Shown in pieces: positions 1 to 7,637 of a stretch of DNA of 32,856 nt; the first letter of the stretch is position 1, and each line of letters opens with the position of its first letter. The notes under the pieces are model-generated. The model was not told where the DNA came from. It ran no database searches and saw only the letters and a list, made by a program, of their open reading frames with translations. This DNA comes from Halobacteriales archaeon QS_8_69_73 (lineage in GTDB: Archaea; Halobacteriota; Halobacteria; Halobacteriales; Haloarculaceae), in the NCBI GenBank assembly GCA_003022945.1, contig PXRZ01000007.1, positions 1-32,856 on the forward strand, written 5' to 3'. A program made the position numbers and the translations under genes.

Positions 1-621
1 CGGGCGCCGCAGCGCGCGGTAGACCAGCCCGACCGCCGATGTCGCCGCCAGCGCGACGACCGTCGTCAGCGGGTAGCGCACGAGCGCGAAGCCGACGAAA
101 GCGAACACCACCCCCGAGAAGCCGACCACCGGCCCGAGCGCGAACAGCCCGGTGATGACGCCGACGCCGAGGACGCCGACGGCCCAGGCGCCGATCCGGG
201 CCAGGGGGTTGGTCCGCAGCGAGCCGAAAGAACTGCTCCCGCGCTCTCGCGGGAAATGGCTCCAGGCGTACTCGGCGACGGAGCCGAACACGAGCGTTCC
301 GGTGACGTTGCCGACGAGGTGACCGAGTCCGCCGTGGGCGAACGCCGCCGTGAGCATCCCCATCGGGTAGAAGTACCCCCACGCCCGGAACGGGATGACG
401 ACCGGGTCGCGCGGATTTGCAAGGCCGTTCTGGACGACGAGGTAGAAGCCGACGATTCCGGTGGCGGCCAGCAGCGTCCCCCACGGGACGCTCAAAACCA
501 GTCGTCGCCGTGCGACGAGGCCCCATCGGCCGCCAGGCCGCGCGACGGCGACGACCGCCGTCAGCGACACGGCGACGCCAGCGAGCAGCAGCAGTCGCCA
601 GACGACGCCCGAGATCTCCAT
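1..621 (-). CDS. Rhomboid family intramembrane serine protease, C-terminus beyond the window
   Basis: Partial gene of 207 codons that runs off the left edge. Rhomboids are polytopic membrane proteases that cut transmembrane segments of other proteins. The sequence shows hydrophobic segments near residues 7-28, 45-65, 85-115, 145-165 and 170-200. It has the loop HLVGN (residues 101-105), which fits the rhomboid H-x2-GN region, and GFSG (167-170), the GxSG motif with the nucleophile at Ser169. The catalytic His lies in a later helix outside the window, so activity cannot be confirmed. The ATG at 621 is chosen because a TATA-like CTTATATG lies on the minus strand at 647-654, about 29 bases upstream, as expected for a leaderless transcript. 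Family assignment is confident; the substrate is unknown. Confidence 0.85.
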   Translation of the reverse strand, partial: MEISGVVWRLLLLAGVAVSLTAVVAVARPGGRWGLVARRRLVLSVPWGTLLAATGIVGFYLVVQNGLANPRDPVVIPFRAWGYFYPMGMLTAAFAHGGLGHLVGNVTGTLVFGSVAEYAWSHFPRERGSSSFGSLRTNPLARIGAWAVGVLGVGVITGLFALGPVVGFSGVVFAFVGFALVRYPLTTVVALAATSAVGLVYRALRRP

Positions 622-738
622 GTCATCTTACAGAGCCGGCGACGACATATAAGCCGGCGATTCGGGTCACGACGCCGGGTCGGGGTCCGGGCTGCCTTAC
701 TGGGGCGGCCCCATCCGGCTCCCGGAGCGGCTCGGGCA

Positions 739-925
739 TCAGGTCCAGACGGCCCGCCTCGTGCCGTCCACCGGGACGACCCCGCTGCCGGTGACTCGCG
801 TGGTCCCGGCGACAGCGCCCAGCCCTCTGGCTCGCGGACAGTCAGGTGATGGAAGGCCTCGCGGCCGACGTGCCGACGGAGCCCCGGGTCCATCCGGTCG
901 GTGAAGCCGCCGCCGGGCGGGCAGG
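739..925 (-). pseudogene. Possible 3' remnant of a decayed gene
   Basis: On the minus strand, about 60 codons show the strongly G/C-biased third positions typical of the real genes here, but in two frames. The first part reads through residues such as DPGLRRHVGREAFHHLTV. A one-base frame change near 808-812 then leads into VTGSGVVPVDGTRRAVWT and a TGA at 739-741. There is no start codon, because the 5' end abuts the right-end hairpin of the IS605-like remnant at 948-965. I do not recognise the family. It may be a gene cut by that insertion and then frameshifted, or chance coding-like sequence. Confidence 0.3.
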
Positions 926-939
926 CTACCTTCTTCAGC

Positions 940-1392
940 GAGAGAGTCCCGCCCTTCAGGGCGGGCGTGAATCGTGTCAGCGTCGGGACATTCTTGACCG
1001 TTCGGCCCGTTTGCACACCTATCCGAGGTCGTTCGAAAATCTCCGATTTTCGTGATGACGAGAGACTTCGTCTCTCGAACCACGGCACGACCGCCCCCAT
1101 GTCAGGACAATCGGACAATCTCGGGAGTCCGTCGCCGGACCGAGGCAGGTATTCCCCTGCTGTCGGCGGTCGGCGGATACCGACGCAAAACAATCAGGTA
1201 CTCTCGAATCTCTCACGGGATAGAGATAACGGGGGCGTGGCACTCCCCGCACCTCGTCGGTGTGCAAACCCGAGGTTCCCAAACCAGCCGCCTGCGGTGC
1301 GGGGCGGTGGGACGCCCCGCCGTCGTCGGGCGACGCCCGACTGCCTGAGGGAGCGAAGCTCCCTCTCCGTTCACGGCGGGGAGGATGTCACA
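940..1392 (-). mobile_element. Non-autonomous IS200/IS605-like remnant with end hairpins
   Basis: This fills most of the roughly 765-base gap between the rhomboid gene and the kinase gene. Read on the minus strand, it starts at the kinase stop codon with TGACATCCTCCCCGCC, which resembles the left ends of haloarchaeal IS1341/IS605-type elements as I remember them. It ends with the perfect hairpin at 948-965 (arms CCCGCCCT and AGGGCGGG). The left-end palindrome (arms 1315-1323 and 1373-1381) is interrupted by two small hairpins at 1325-1341 and 1347-1365. Two more perfect hairpins lie at 1034-1052 and 1059-1077. No transposase frame was recognised inside. Assignment to IS605 rests on the end hairpins only. 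Confidence 0.5.
1009..1269. repeat. Long-range inverted repeat, MITE-like, inside the remnant
   Basis: GTTTGCACACC at 1009-1019 is matched by its exact complement GGTGTGCAAAC at 1259-1269. The similarity continues inward in degenerate form: TATCCGAGGT against the complement of ACCTCGTC. The two arms enclose about 240 bases with no recognisable gene. This could be a nested miniature transposable element, or the base stem of a structured RNA. Confidence 0.5.
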
Positions 1393-2524
1393 GTTCGATT
1401 TCGCCGTCGAGTATCATCCGCGCCCGCTCGGCCAGCGCCGGAACCGCCTCGCGCATCTTCGGGTACATCGGGTCGTCGGCGTTGCCCTCGAGATGCCGGC
1501 GGAAGAACATCTCCCCGAGGCCGGCCAGCTTGTACGTCGCAAGCACCCAGTAGAACCGCGCGTCGTCGAATGCAAAGCCAGTCCGGCGCTCGTAGCGGTC
1601 GATCAGCTCCCGGCGGGTCGGGTAGCCGTCCCGCTCGGTGAACGTCGCCGCCAGCGTCGACGTCGACGTCGGCAGCTCGGGGTCGGTCGGCTCCCGCCAG
1701 TACGACAGTAGCCAGCCGAGGTCGGTGAACGGGTCCCCGAGCGTCGACATCTCCCAGTCAAAAATTGCCGTTATTTCGGGGTCCTCGCCCGGCCCGAACA
1801 TCACGTTGTCCAGCTTGTAGTCGCCGTGGACCAGCGTCGAGGGGTACTCGTCGTCGTCGGGAGCGTTGTCGTACAGCCAACTCATCACGTCGTATAGGGT
1901 CTCGACCTCCCGCTCGTCGGCGGTGACCTCGAAGGCCCAGGTCAGCTGCTCGGACCACCGCCGGACCTGCCGCTCGGTGAACCCGGGCGGGTAGCCGAAG
2001 TCGCCGTGTTCGAGGCCGACGGCGTCGTAGTCGACAGCGTGAATCTCCGCGAGGCGGTCGACCAACTCGACGCCGATCCGCTCGCGGGAGGCGGGGTCGG
2101 CGAAGCGGTCGGGCTCGGCGTTCCGGATCACGTCGCCGTCGGCCCGCTCCATCGCGTAGAAGTCGCTGCCGATGACGTCGTGGTCGTCGCAGGCCAGCAC
2201 CGTCGCCGGCACCCGGACGTCGGTGTCCTGAACGGCGTCGACGACGCGGTACTCCCGGAGAACGTCGTGGGCGTTGTCGGCCGTCTCGCCCGGCGGCGGC
2301 CGCCGGACGACCAGCTCGCGGTCGCCCCAGGTGACGAACAGCGTTTCGTTGGAGTGGCCCTCCCGGTGGTGGCGGACCTCGAAGCGGTCGGCCGGGCCCA
2401 GCTCGTCGGCGAGGTGCGACCGCAGCGCCGCCTCGTCGACGATGCGGTCGAAGTAGTCGGCGCCGGTCACCGGCACCACGCTCCGCGGACTGACATCGTA
2501 AGTCACCGTGCACGACCCACTCAT
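1388..2524 (-). CDS. APH-type phosphotransferase, ACAD10/11 kinase-domain like
   Basis: Protein of 378 residues in the APH/choline-kinase fold, of the group fused to acyl-CoA dehydrogenases in animal ACAD10/ACAD11. It has the catalytic loop HGDYKLDN (233-240, Asp235), the metal-binding DWE (256-258) and the following STLGDPFTDLGWLL region typical of that group. The family phosphorylates hydroxyl groups with ATP; in LvaA and ACAD11 the known target is 4-hydroxyacyl-CoA, and that role here is inference. The ATG at 2524 overlaps a TATA-like ATATATAT (2522-2531), so a downstream GTG (2506, 2479, 2476 or 2470) may be the true start; conserved sequence begins near residue 24. It is divergent from the acyl-CoA dehydrogenase gene 66 bases away. 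Its stop codon coincides with the end of the IS605-like remnant. Confidence 0.85.
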   Translation of the reverse strand: MSGSCTVTYDVSPRSVVPVTGADYFDRIVDEAALRSHLADELGPADRFEVRHHREGHSNETLFVTWGDRELVVRRPPPGETADNAHDVLREYRVVDAVQDTDVRVPATVLACDDHDVIGSDFYAMERADGDVIRNAEPDRFADPASRERIGVELVDRLAEIHAVDYDAVGLEHGDFGYPPGFTERQVRRWSEQLTWAFEVTADEREVETLYDVMSWLYDNAPDDDEYPSTLVHGDYKLDNVMFGPGEDPEITAIFDWEMSTLGDPFTDLGWLLSYWREPTDPELPTSTSTLAATFTERDGYPTRRELIDRYERRTGFAFDDARFYWVLATYKLAGLGEMFFRRHLEGNADDPMYPKMREAVPALAERARMILDGEIEL

Positions 2525-2590
2525 ATATATCCGCCGCCGCCGGGGGTCATCGGACCCCTCATTTACATCGCTGTGCCACGAAGCGGAGGT
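2522..2590. promoter_or_regulatory. Divergent promoter region, kinase / acyl-CoA dehydrogenase
   Basis: The 66 bases between the two start codons hold two TATA-like elements. ATATATAT at 2522-2531 would serve the minus-strand kinase gene, and TTTACA near 2561-2567 lies about 27 bases before the plus-strand ATG at 2591. GGAGGT directly touches that ATG, too close to act as a ribosome binding site. The shared region suggests joint control. Confidence 0.5.
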
Positions 2591-3907
2591 ATGGAGTACC
2601 ACGACTCCCCGACGGCGACGGAGCTGGCCGCGCGAGCCCGCGAGTTCGTCGACGAGGTCGTCATCCCGACCGAGCGCGACCACCTGGGCGACGGCCCGGT
2701 CGGCGAGGACGTCATCGCGGAGCTGCGCGAGGAGGCCCGCCGCCGGGAACTCTACTGCCCGCAGATCGACGAAACCCACGGCGGTATGGGCCACGACCTC
2801 CGGGACGTGCTGCCGCTGTTCGAGGAAGCTGGCCGGTCACTGCTCGGTGCGGCGGCCATGCGGGTCGACGCCCCCGACGAGGGCAACATGCACACCCTCG
2901 AGCTCGTCGGCACCGAACGCCAGAAGGAAGAGTGGTTAGAGCCGCTCGTTGCCGGCGAGATCCGGTCGGGGTTCGCCATGACCGAGCCGCGACAGGGTGG
3001 CGGCTCGGACCCGAAGATGCTCGCCACGACCGCCGAGAAGGACGCCGTCGAGCGGAGCTCGACGAGCCCTGCAGCGCCAGAGGCACAGCAGGACGCCGCC
3101 GGGGGGAGCCCGACGAGCCCCGCGTCGCCCAGGGCAGCGCAGGACGGCGACGAGTACGTCATCGACGGCCACAAGTGGTGGACGACCCAGGGAAGCCACG
3201 CCGACGTCCTGCTGGTGATGGCCGTCACCGACCCGGACGTCCACCCGTACAAGGGCGCGTCCATCCTACTGGTGCCGACCGATGCCGACGGCGTCGAGCT
3301 GGTGCGGGACATCCCGCACCTGGGGCCGAACCTCGACGGTCACGGCCACGCGGAGTTCCGCTTCGACGGCGTCCGGGTCCCCGAGGAGAACCTGCTCGGC
3401 GACGAGAACGCCGGCTTCGCGATCGCCCAGCAGCGACTCGGGCCGGCCCGGCTGACCCACTGCATGCGCTTTTCCGGGATGGCGCGGCGGGCGCTCACGA
3501 TCGCCAAGGCGTACATGAGCGAGCGGGAGGCGTTCGGCTCGACGCTGTCGGAAAAGCAGTCCCTCCGGTACGACATCGCGGACGCGGAGACGCGGCTCCA
3601 CGCCGCCCGAACGATGGTGCGACACGCCGCCGAGGAGCTCGATCGCGGCAGCCAGGCCCGCGTGCCGGTCTCGATGTCGAAGCTGTTCACCGCAAACGTC
3701 GCCGCGGAGGCCATCGACCTGGCGGTGCAGTGCTGCGGCGGCGCCGGCATCTCCCGGGACCTGCCGCTTGCGGACTTCTACGAGGCCGTCCGGGCCTTCC
3801 GGATCGTCGACGGCGCCGACGAGGTCCACCAGCGCGTCATCGCCCGCGAGGCCTTCGACGGCGCCGACGAGCACACAGACGAATTGAAGAATCTTCCTAC
3901 GTTCTGA
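2591..3907 (+). CDS. Acyl-CoA dehydrogenase, ACAD10/11-LvaC-like, with tandem in-frame insertion
   Basis: Flavoenzyme of 438 residues with the usual order: N-terminal helical domain, middle beta domain with the FAD-contact motif MTEPRQGGGSD (130-140), and C-terminal helical domain. Ordinary acyl-CoA dehydrogenases end with a catalytic Glu in an EGT motif. Here the site reads VDGADEVH with Asp407, the pattern I associate with ACAD10/11 and LvaC proteins, which remove phosphate from 4-phosphoacyl-CoA rather than only dehydrogenating. With the divergent kinase next door this suggests a two-gene version of ACAD11. Residues 152-185 are a tandem insertion absent from normal relatives, placed between AEKD and GDEYV. 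A TATA-like TTTACA about 27 bases upstream supports the ATG at 2591. Family is certain; the reaction is inferred. Confidence 0.88.
   Translation: MEYHDSPTATELAARAREFVDEVVIPTERDHLGDGPVGEDVIAELREEARRRELYCPQIDETHGGMGHDLRDVLPLFEEAGRSLLGAAAMRVDAPDEGNMHTLELVGTERQKEEWLEPLVAGEIRSGFAMTEPRQGGGSDPKMLATTAEKDAVERSSTSPAAPEAQQDAAGGSPTSPASPRAAQDGDEYVIDGHKWWTTQGSHADVLLVMAVTDPDVHPYKGASILLVPTDADGVELVRDIPHLGPNLDGHGHAEFRFDGVRVPEENLLGDENAGFAIAQQRLGPARLTHCMRFSGMARRALTIAKAYMSEREAFGSTLSEKQSLRYDIADAETRLHAARTMVRHAAEELDRGSQARVPVSMSKLFTANVAAEAIDLAVQCCGGAGISRDLPLADFYEAVRAFRIVDGADEVHQRVIAREAFDGADEHTDELKNLPTF
3044..3145 (+). repeat. Two tandem 51-base in-frame insertion units
   Basis: Unit 1 (3044-3094) encodes AVERSSTSPAAPEAQQD and unit 2 (3095-3145) encodes AAGGSPTSPASPRAAQD. 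Each is exactly 17 codons, and they match at 39 of 51 bases by hand count. Unit 1 contains a perfect hairpin, GTCGAGC-GGA-GCTCGAC (3047-3063). Removing both units restores the usual AEKD-GDEY junction. AGGAC occurs before unit 1 and at the end of each unit, as a target duplication would. Confidence 0.85.
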
Positions 3908-4175
3908 ACCCACTTTTTACACGCGAGCGCGGGTTCGCCGCCGGAAGGCGGCGAACACCGGCTCGCGGCAAAAACTTGGGGAAAATATGCGCGCGTACTC
4001 CTTCCGCTCGCTCCGCTCGCTCCAGTCCGTGCGCGCTACCGGACGCTCCCTGCGGTCGCGTCCGGGGAACCGCCTCGGGGGCGTTCTTCGAACGCCCCGC
4101 TCGGCGGATGCTACCAATGTGCGGTTGCTCGTTCCGGCGTCTGTCAAATAGTATCTAACGCTTTTTTGTAGAGGA
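3908..4175. other. Intergenic palindromic DNA, no gene seen
   Basis: A T-run at 3914-3918 just after the acyl-CoA dehydrogenase stop could end transcription. Two perfect hairpins follow: GTTCGCCGCC-GGAA-GGCGGCGAAC (3933-3956) and GGGGCGTTC-TTC-GAACGCCCC (4078-4098). The sequence between them is rich in CGCTC repeats. A T6 run lies at 4162-4167. No reading frame here looks coding. Confidence 0.6.
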
Positions 4176-4559
4176 TTGCTGGTGAGTTACAGCAGAAGCT
4201 GGAAATCACAATACGCAGGGATGGCGCGACCGCGCCACCCGACGAACGACATCTCAACAGACGACTTCACAATCACGAACATGACCGGCACAGAATATCA
4301 GGTGTCGATGCAACTGACGGCACTCAACGGCGACGAGACGGTCGAACGGTCGGAAGTCGTCTCCTGACGACGGAACGCAGACGAACTCCGAATCGCCGAC
4401 CTCTCGGTGTCCGGTGGTCGGTGCGAGTTCGCCGTTGAGACAGACACGCAGCAGGTAATAGCGACGGTTCCATTGTCACCGCAGGGCCAGCGGGGGTACG
4501 AGCGGCTCGACATCCGGGTGCTGCCGGATTGGCTCTCAGTTGAAAACGCAGAAATCTAA
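4176..4559 (+). pseudogene. Small unrecognised protein, interrupted by an in-frame TGA
   Basis: One frame reads through 4176-4559 with a single TGA at 4365-4367. Before the stop it encodes a beta-rich stretch including DDFTITNMTGTEYQVSMQL; after it comes ADELRIADLSVSGG up to a TAA at 4557-4559. The continuity of acidic, beta-strand-like sequence on both sides suggests one gene of about 127 codons broken by a nonsense mutation. The start is doubtful: TTG 4176, GTG 4182 or ATG 4221. GC content is visibly lower than in neighbouring genes, which hints at transfer. No family was recognised. It ends 2 bases from the convergent lipoprotein gene. Confidence 0.5.
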
Positions 4560-4561
4560 GC

Positions 4562-4978
4562 TTACTGCTCTGCGTAGCCGGTCACCTCGACGGTACCGTT
4601 CTCGCGGACGACGAGATCGTACTTCACTGCCGGCGAGAGCTCTTGTTGCCAGTTGAGTCGGTCACCGACGTACAAGCGAACGGCGTAGACAGCAGTCGTC
4701 TCGTTCGTTCTTGGAAGGTCAACGGGGCCAGCCTCTGGCGGGTACGTCCGCTCGGCGACCGTCCAGTTGTCCGCCCGTGGAAGCAGAACGACGATCCGGA
4801 GTTCACTCGTCGAGAGCGTATTGACACTTAGGCGGTCGTCGAGACCGTTCGCCGGGCGAAATTCCGTCGGTTCCGGCGTGTCGTCCGGTTCCGCTGTATC
4901 GGTCACAGCGCCCGCGCAGCCCGCAGTGACGACGGCGAGAACCACGAACATGCTCCGTATCGGAGACTCCCAGCCCAT
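4562..4978 (-). CDS. Small haloarchaeal lipoprotein of unknown function
   Basis: Protein of 138 residues with a hydrophobic N-terminus and a lipobox TAGC (Cys21), so it should be exported and lipid-anchored on the outer face of the membrane. The mature part starts with an acidic, Thr/Pro-rich linker. A beta-strand-rich domain follows, including VYAVRLYVGDRLNWQQEL and ending near VEVTGYAEQ. There are several possible N-glycosylation sites (NWT, NET, NGT). No family was recognised. ATG 4978 is used; the internal Met10 could also start a shorter signal peptide. It lies in the lower-GC patch and converges on the broken gene at 4176-4559. Confidence 0.65.
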   Translation of the reverse strand: MGWESPIRSMFVVLAVVTAGCAGAVTDTAEPDDTPEPTEFRPANGLDDRLSVNTLSTSELRIVVLLPRADNWTVAERTYPPEAGPVDLPRTNETTAVYAVRLYVGDRLNWQQELSPAVKYDLVVRENGTVEVTGYAEQ

Positions 4979-5343
4979 TATCCAGCTATCGCATCAATAT
5001 CATGAATACTTTGTTTTGTGTTCGATGTCGGGCTGATATATCGAAGTAAGTCCCTACGTCCAGAATCGACCGTCTCAGCGGCAGTGCCGACCGAATGAAC
5101 TCAGAATTCGTCCAGCGAGAACGGACGATAGAACAGGCCCACGTCGTCGAGACTTGAATCGGTCGAGCACGCCCATGGGCCCTGACCACGGCGGCGGGAG
5201 GTTTGGCCGTTTCCCCGCGCAGAGCGAGGGTCGTAGTGATCGCTGCGAGTATCTTCGTGGTTCCCATCGCAACGGCGGCAGCTTCACGGATCGAAACGCG
5301 GGGAGTGAAACGCAACGGCGAGAGCGAGTCGCAACGACCGCTA
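4979..5343. other. 365-base gap, no confident gene
   Basis: The half next to the lipoprotein is AT-richer and may hold its promoter. Further along, a minus-strand fragment reads DDVGLFYRPFSLDEF before a stop, which looks like a coding remnant, but no start, partner frame or family could be supported. No repeat or RNA gene was recognised. Confidence 0.4.
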
Positions 5344-6042
5344 TCAGCTCTCTTCGAGCCGCTGCTGCATCCGCCCGCCGATATCCGGTTCGTCGCCATC
5401 GCCACTTATCGTCACGCCGCTGGTGATGATGGCCTGCAGCCCCTCTTCGACGCCGATATCGATGTCGTGGACCCGGTCGCGGGAGACGTAGATGACGAAC
5501 CCGCCCATCACGGGGTTGGGGCCCATCGGGAGGAAGAGGCTCATCATCCCCTCCTCGGCGTGGTCGACACTCTGCTCGAGGTACTCCGGGGCGTCGGCGG
5601 TGACGAACGCCATCGTGTAGGAACCCTCACTGGGGTACTCGACGAGCTTCACGTCCCGGAAGCTCTCCTCGCCGTCGGCGACGGTCTCGCTCATCTCCCG
5701 GAAACCGCCGTAGACGTTGCCGACGCCGGGAATCGACTCGACGGCCCGGTGGAAGAGGTCCGCCGCCGTCGAGCCGTACGGCAGCGTCTCGACGGCCGCC
5801 CCGAGCAGCCCGACAACCGCCAGTGCCAGAAGCAGCGTCAGCAGGTCCGCGGGGACCCCCTCGACGCCGACGACCTGCCCGATTTTCGAGGCCACCGGCG
5901 CGAGGTAGTTCGAGAGAAACCGGAAGACGAAGGCCGCGATGCCGACCGTCAGCAGCGCCGGGATGACGAGCACCGCGCCGGTCACGAAGTAGCTCTTGAG
6001 CCGCTCCGTCGGGGACCGCTCGGAGGGTAACGCCCCACTCAT
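5344..6042 (-). CDS. DUF502 family membrane protein
   Basis: Protein of 232 residues with two transmembrane segments near residues 20-45 and 62-85. A soluble domain with the DUF502 pattern follows: PGVGNVYGGFREM, then an acidic beta-rich part including GPNPVMGGFVIYV. DUF502 proteins are widespread membrane proteins without an established biochemical role. The ATG at 6042 is supported by ATTATTACC on the minus strand around 6067-6075, about 28 bases upstream. It lies downstream of the short-chain dehydrogenase gene on the same strand, but its own TATA-like box suggests it can be transcribed separately. Confidence 0.82.
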   Translation of the reverse strand: MSGALPSERSPTERLKSYFVTGAVLVIPALLTVGIAAFVFRFLSNYLAPVASKIGQVVGVEGVPADLLTLLLALAVVGLLGAAVETLPYGSTAADLFHRAVESIPGVGNVYGGFREMSETVADGEESFRDVKLVEYPSEGSYTMAFVTADAPEYLEQSVDHAEEGMMSLFLPMGPNPVMGGFVIYVSRDRVHDIDIGVEEGLQAIITSGVTISGDGDEPDIGGRMQQRLEES

Positions 6043-6101
6043 ACGTGGATCTGGCGGCCGCCGCCGGTAATAATCTGTCCTCGGCTCGTCCGCCGTCGGA
6101 A

Positions 6102-6881
6102 TCAGAACGTGAACAGGTCGATGCCGCCGGTGACGCCGATGACCTGGCCGGTGATGTAGCCCGCCTGCTCGCTTGCGAGGTACGCCACGAGGTTGGCGAC
6201 GTCGGCCTCGGTGCCGAGCTTCCGCATCGGGGTCGCCTTCGCGATGCGGGCGAAGTGCTCGTCGACCTCCTCGAGCTGGTCGATCGGCAGTTCCGCCAGC
6301 TGGTCGACGACGATGCTCGGCGCGATGACGTTGGAGGTGACGCCGTGCTGGGCACCCTCCAAGGCGAGGGTCTTGCCGAAGCCGATGAGGCCGGCCTTCG
6401 TCGCCGCGTACGACAGCTGACCGAAGCCGCCCTGCCAGCCGGCCATCGATGACATGCCGATGATGCGGCCCCAGCCGCGTTCCTTCATCCGGGGGTAGAC
6501 CTCGCGGGTGACGTTGTAGGCGCCCGTCAGGTTCACCGAGAGGTCGCGGTCCCAGATGTCGTCGTCGAAGTCCTCGATTCTGTCGCGGGCGTCGACCATG
6601 CCGGCGTTGTTCACTAGCACATCGACACTGCCGGTCTCCGACTCGATGGCGGCGACGGTATCGGCGACGTCCTCGCGGTCGGTGAGGTCGCACTCGACGG
6701 CGTGGGCGGTGCCGTCGAGGTCCGTCTCGACCTCGCTGACGACGTTTTCGGCCTTCTCCAGCGCCACGTCGAGGACGACTACCTCGGCGCCCTCCGCGGC
6801 GAGCACGCGACAGTCCTCGCTTCCGATGCGTCCGGCCCCGCCCGTCACGAGCGCGGTCCTGTCGTCGAGTCCAAGGTCCAT
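6102..6881 (-). CDS. Short-chain dehydrogenase/reductase, FabG-like
   Basis: Classical SDR of 259 residues with a Rossmann fold. The cofactor loop is TGGAGRIG (13-20), Asp38 at the end of strand 2 favours NAD(H), NNAG is at 91-94, and the catalytic Ser145, Tyr158 and Lys162 have normal spacing (YAATK). Such enzymes oxidise or reduce hydroxy/keto groups, often 3-hydroxyacyl substrates. The substrate is not readable, but the surrounding acyl-CoA genes suggest an acyl or hydroxy-acid compound. ATG 6881 has GCTTAACGG about 30 bases upstream on the minus strand. Confidence 0.88.
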   Translation of the reverse strand: MDLGLDDRTALVTGGAGRIGSEDCRVLAAEGAEVVVLDVALEKAENVVSEVETDLDGTAHAVECDLTDREDVADTVAAIESETGSVDVLVNNAGMVDARDRIEDFDDDIWDRDLSVNLTGAYNVTREVYPRMKERGWGRIIGMSSMAGWQGGFGQLSYAATKAGLIGFGKTLALEGAQHGVTSNVIAPSIVVDQLAELPIDQLEEVDEHFARIAKATPMRKLGTEADVANLVAYLASEQAGYITGQVIGVTGGIDLFTF

Positions 6882-6938
6882 CGTGGGGGATGTTCGCCGG
6901 TCGGCCGTTAAGCGTTCCGACGGCGATGGACGGGCGGT

Positions 6939-7637
6939 TTAGCTGTTCCGGCCCGCCTGGCCCGCTACGATGCCGGGCAGGTCCCGGAGGTCGTCAAGCT
7001 CGTGGGTCGCCGCCGGCCCCCGGGCGTCGGCGCCGAAGGCGGCGGCGTCGATCCCGACCGCGGCGGCGCCGGCGACGTCGTGCTCGTAGCGGTCGCCGAC
7101 CATCAGCGCCGCCCCCGGCGCGACGTCCAGCGCCGCGAGGGCGTCTCGGAACATCCGCTCGTCGGGCTTGGTGAAGCCGACCGCCTCGGAGGTGGTGACG
7201 TGGGCCATCCGGTCCCGGACGCCGAGCGTCGCCAGGGCGTTTTCGGCTTCCCGGGTGTCGATGTCGGAGACGATCGCCTGTACGACGCCGAGGTCCGCGA
7301 GCCGCTCGACGGTCCCGACGGCGCCGTCGACCGGCCGGAGGGCGGCGCCGGCCGCCCGCTCGAGGTTCCGCTCCCAGCCGTCCGGCGGGTCGCCGTCGAA
7401 CAGCGCCGCCGTCGCCGTCCGGTAGCCCTCGCGGGCGGGCCGGTACTCCGTTCCCTCGCGGCCGCGGAAGTGCTCGCCGAGGGTCTCCCGCCAGGTTGCG
7501 AGTGCAGCCTCGCGGTCGAGGTCGTGGGCGTCGGCGAGTTCGGCGACGAAGGCGGCGTAGCCCGCCCGGACCGACGCCAGCTCGACCAGCACGTTCCCGA
7601 TGTCCCACAGGACGGCCTCGTAGCGGGTGTCGCTCAC
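6939..7637 (-). CDS. HAD superfamily hydrolase, HAD-IA like
   Basis: Protein of 232 residues, probably a small-molecule phosphatase. Motif I is LWDIGNVL (Asp12), with Gly where many HAD enzymes have the second Asp; the DxGNV form is known in YihX-like phosphatases. Motif II lies in IVSDID, motif III is the Lys in GFTKPDERMF, and motif IV is VGDRYEHD. A helical cap sits between motifs I and II. It starts with GTG at 7637, whose GTGA overlaps the TGA stop of the upstream metallo-hydrolase, so the two are likely translationally coupled in one operon. The substrate is unknown. Confidence 0.85.
   Translation of the reverse strand: MSDTRYEAVLWDIGNVLVELASVRAGYAAFVAELADAHDLDREAALATWRETLGEHFRGREGTEYRPAREGYRTATAALFDGDPPDGWERNLERAAGAALRPVDGAVGTVERLADLGVVQAIVSDIDTREAENALATLGVRDRMAHVTTSEAVGFTKPDERMFRDALAALDVAPGAALMVGDRYEHDVAGAAAVGIDAAAFGADARGPAATHELDDLRDLPGIVAGQAGRNS

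Noticed and set aside
2006..2590. N-terminal extension of the acyl-CoA dehydrogenase frame upstream of 2591
   Set aside because: It runs through the divergent kinase gene and the TATA-like boxes; the family N-terminus starts at the ATG at 2591.
2585..2590. GGAGGT as a Shine-Dalgarno site for the acyl-CoA dehydrogenase
   Set aside because: It directly touches the ATG with no spacer, and a TATA-like box at the leaderless distance explains the start better.
6045..6452. Open frame on the plus strand opposite the first SDR
   Set aside because: The minus strand encodes a complete SDR with all catalytic residues; the plus-strand product resembles no family.
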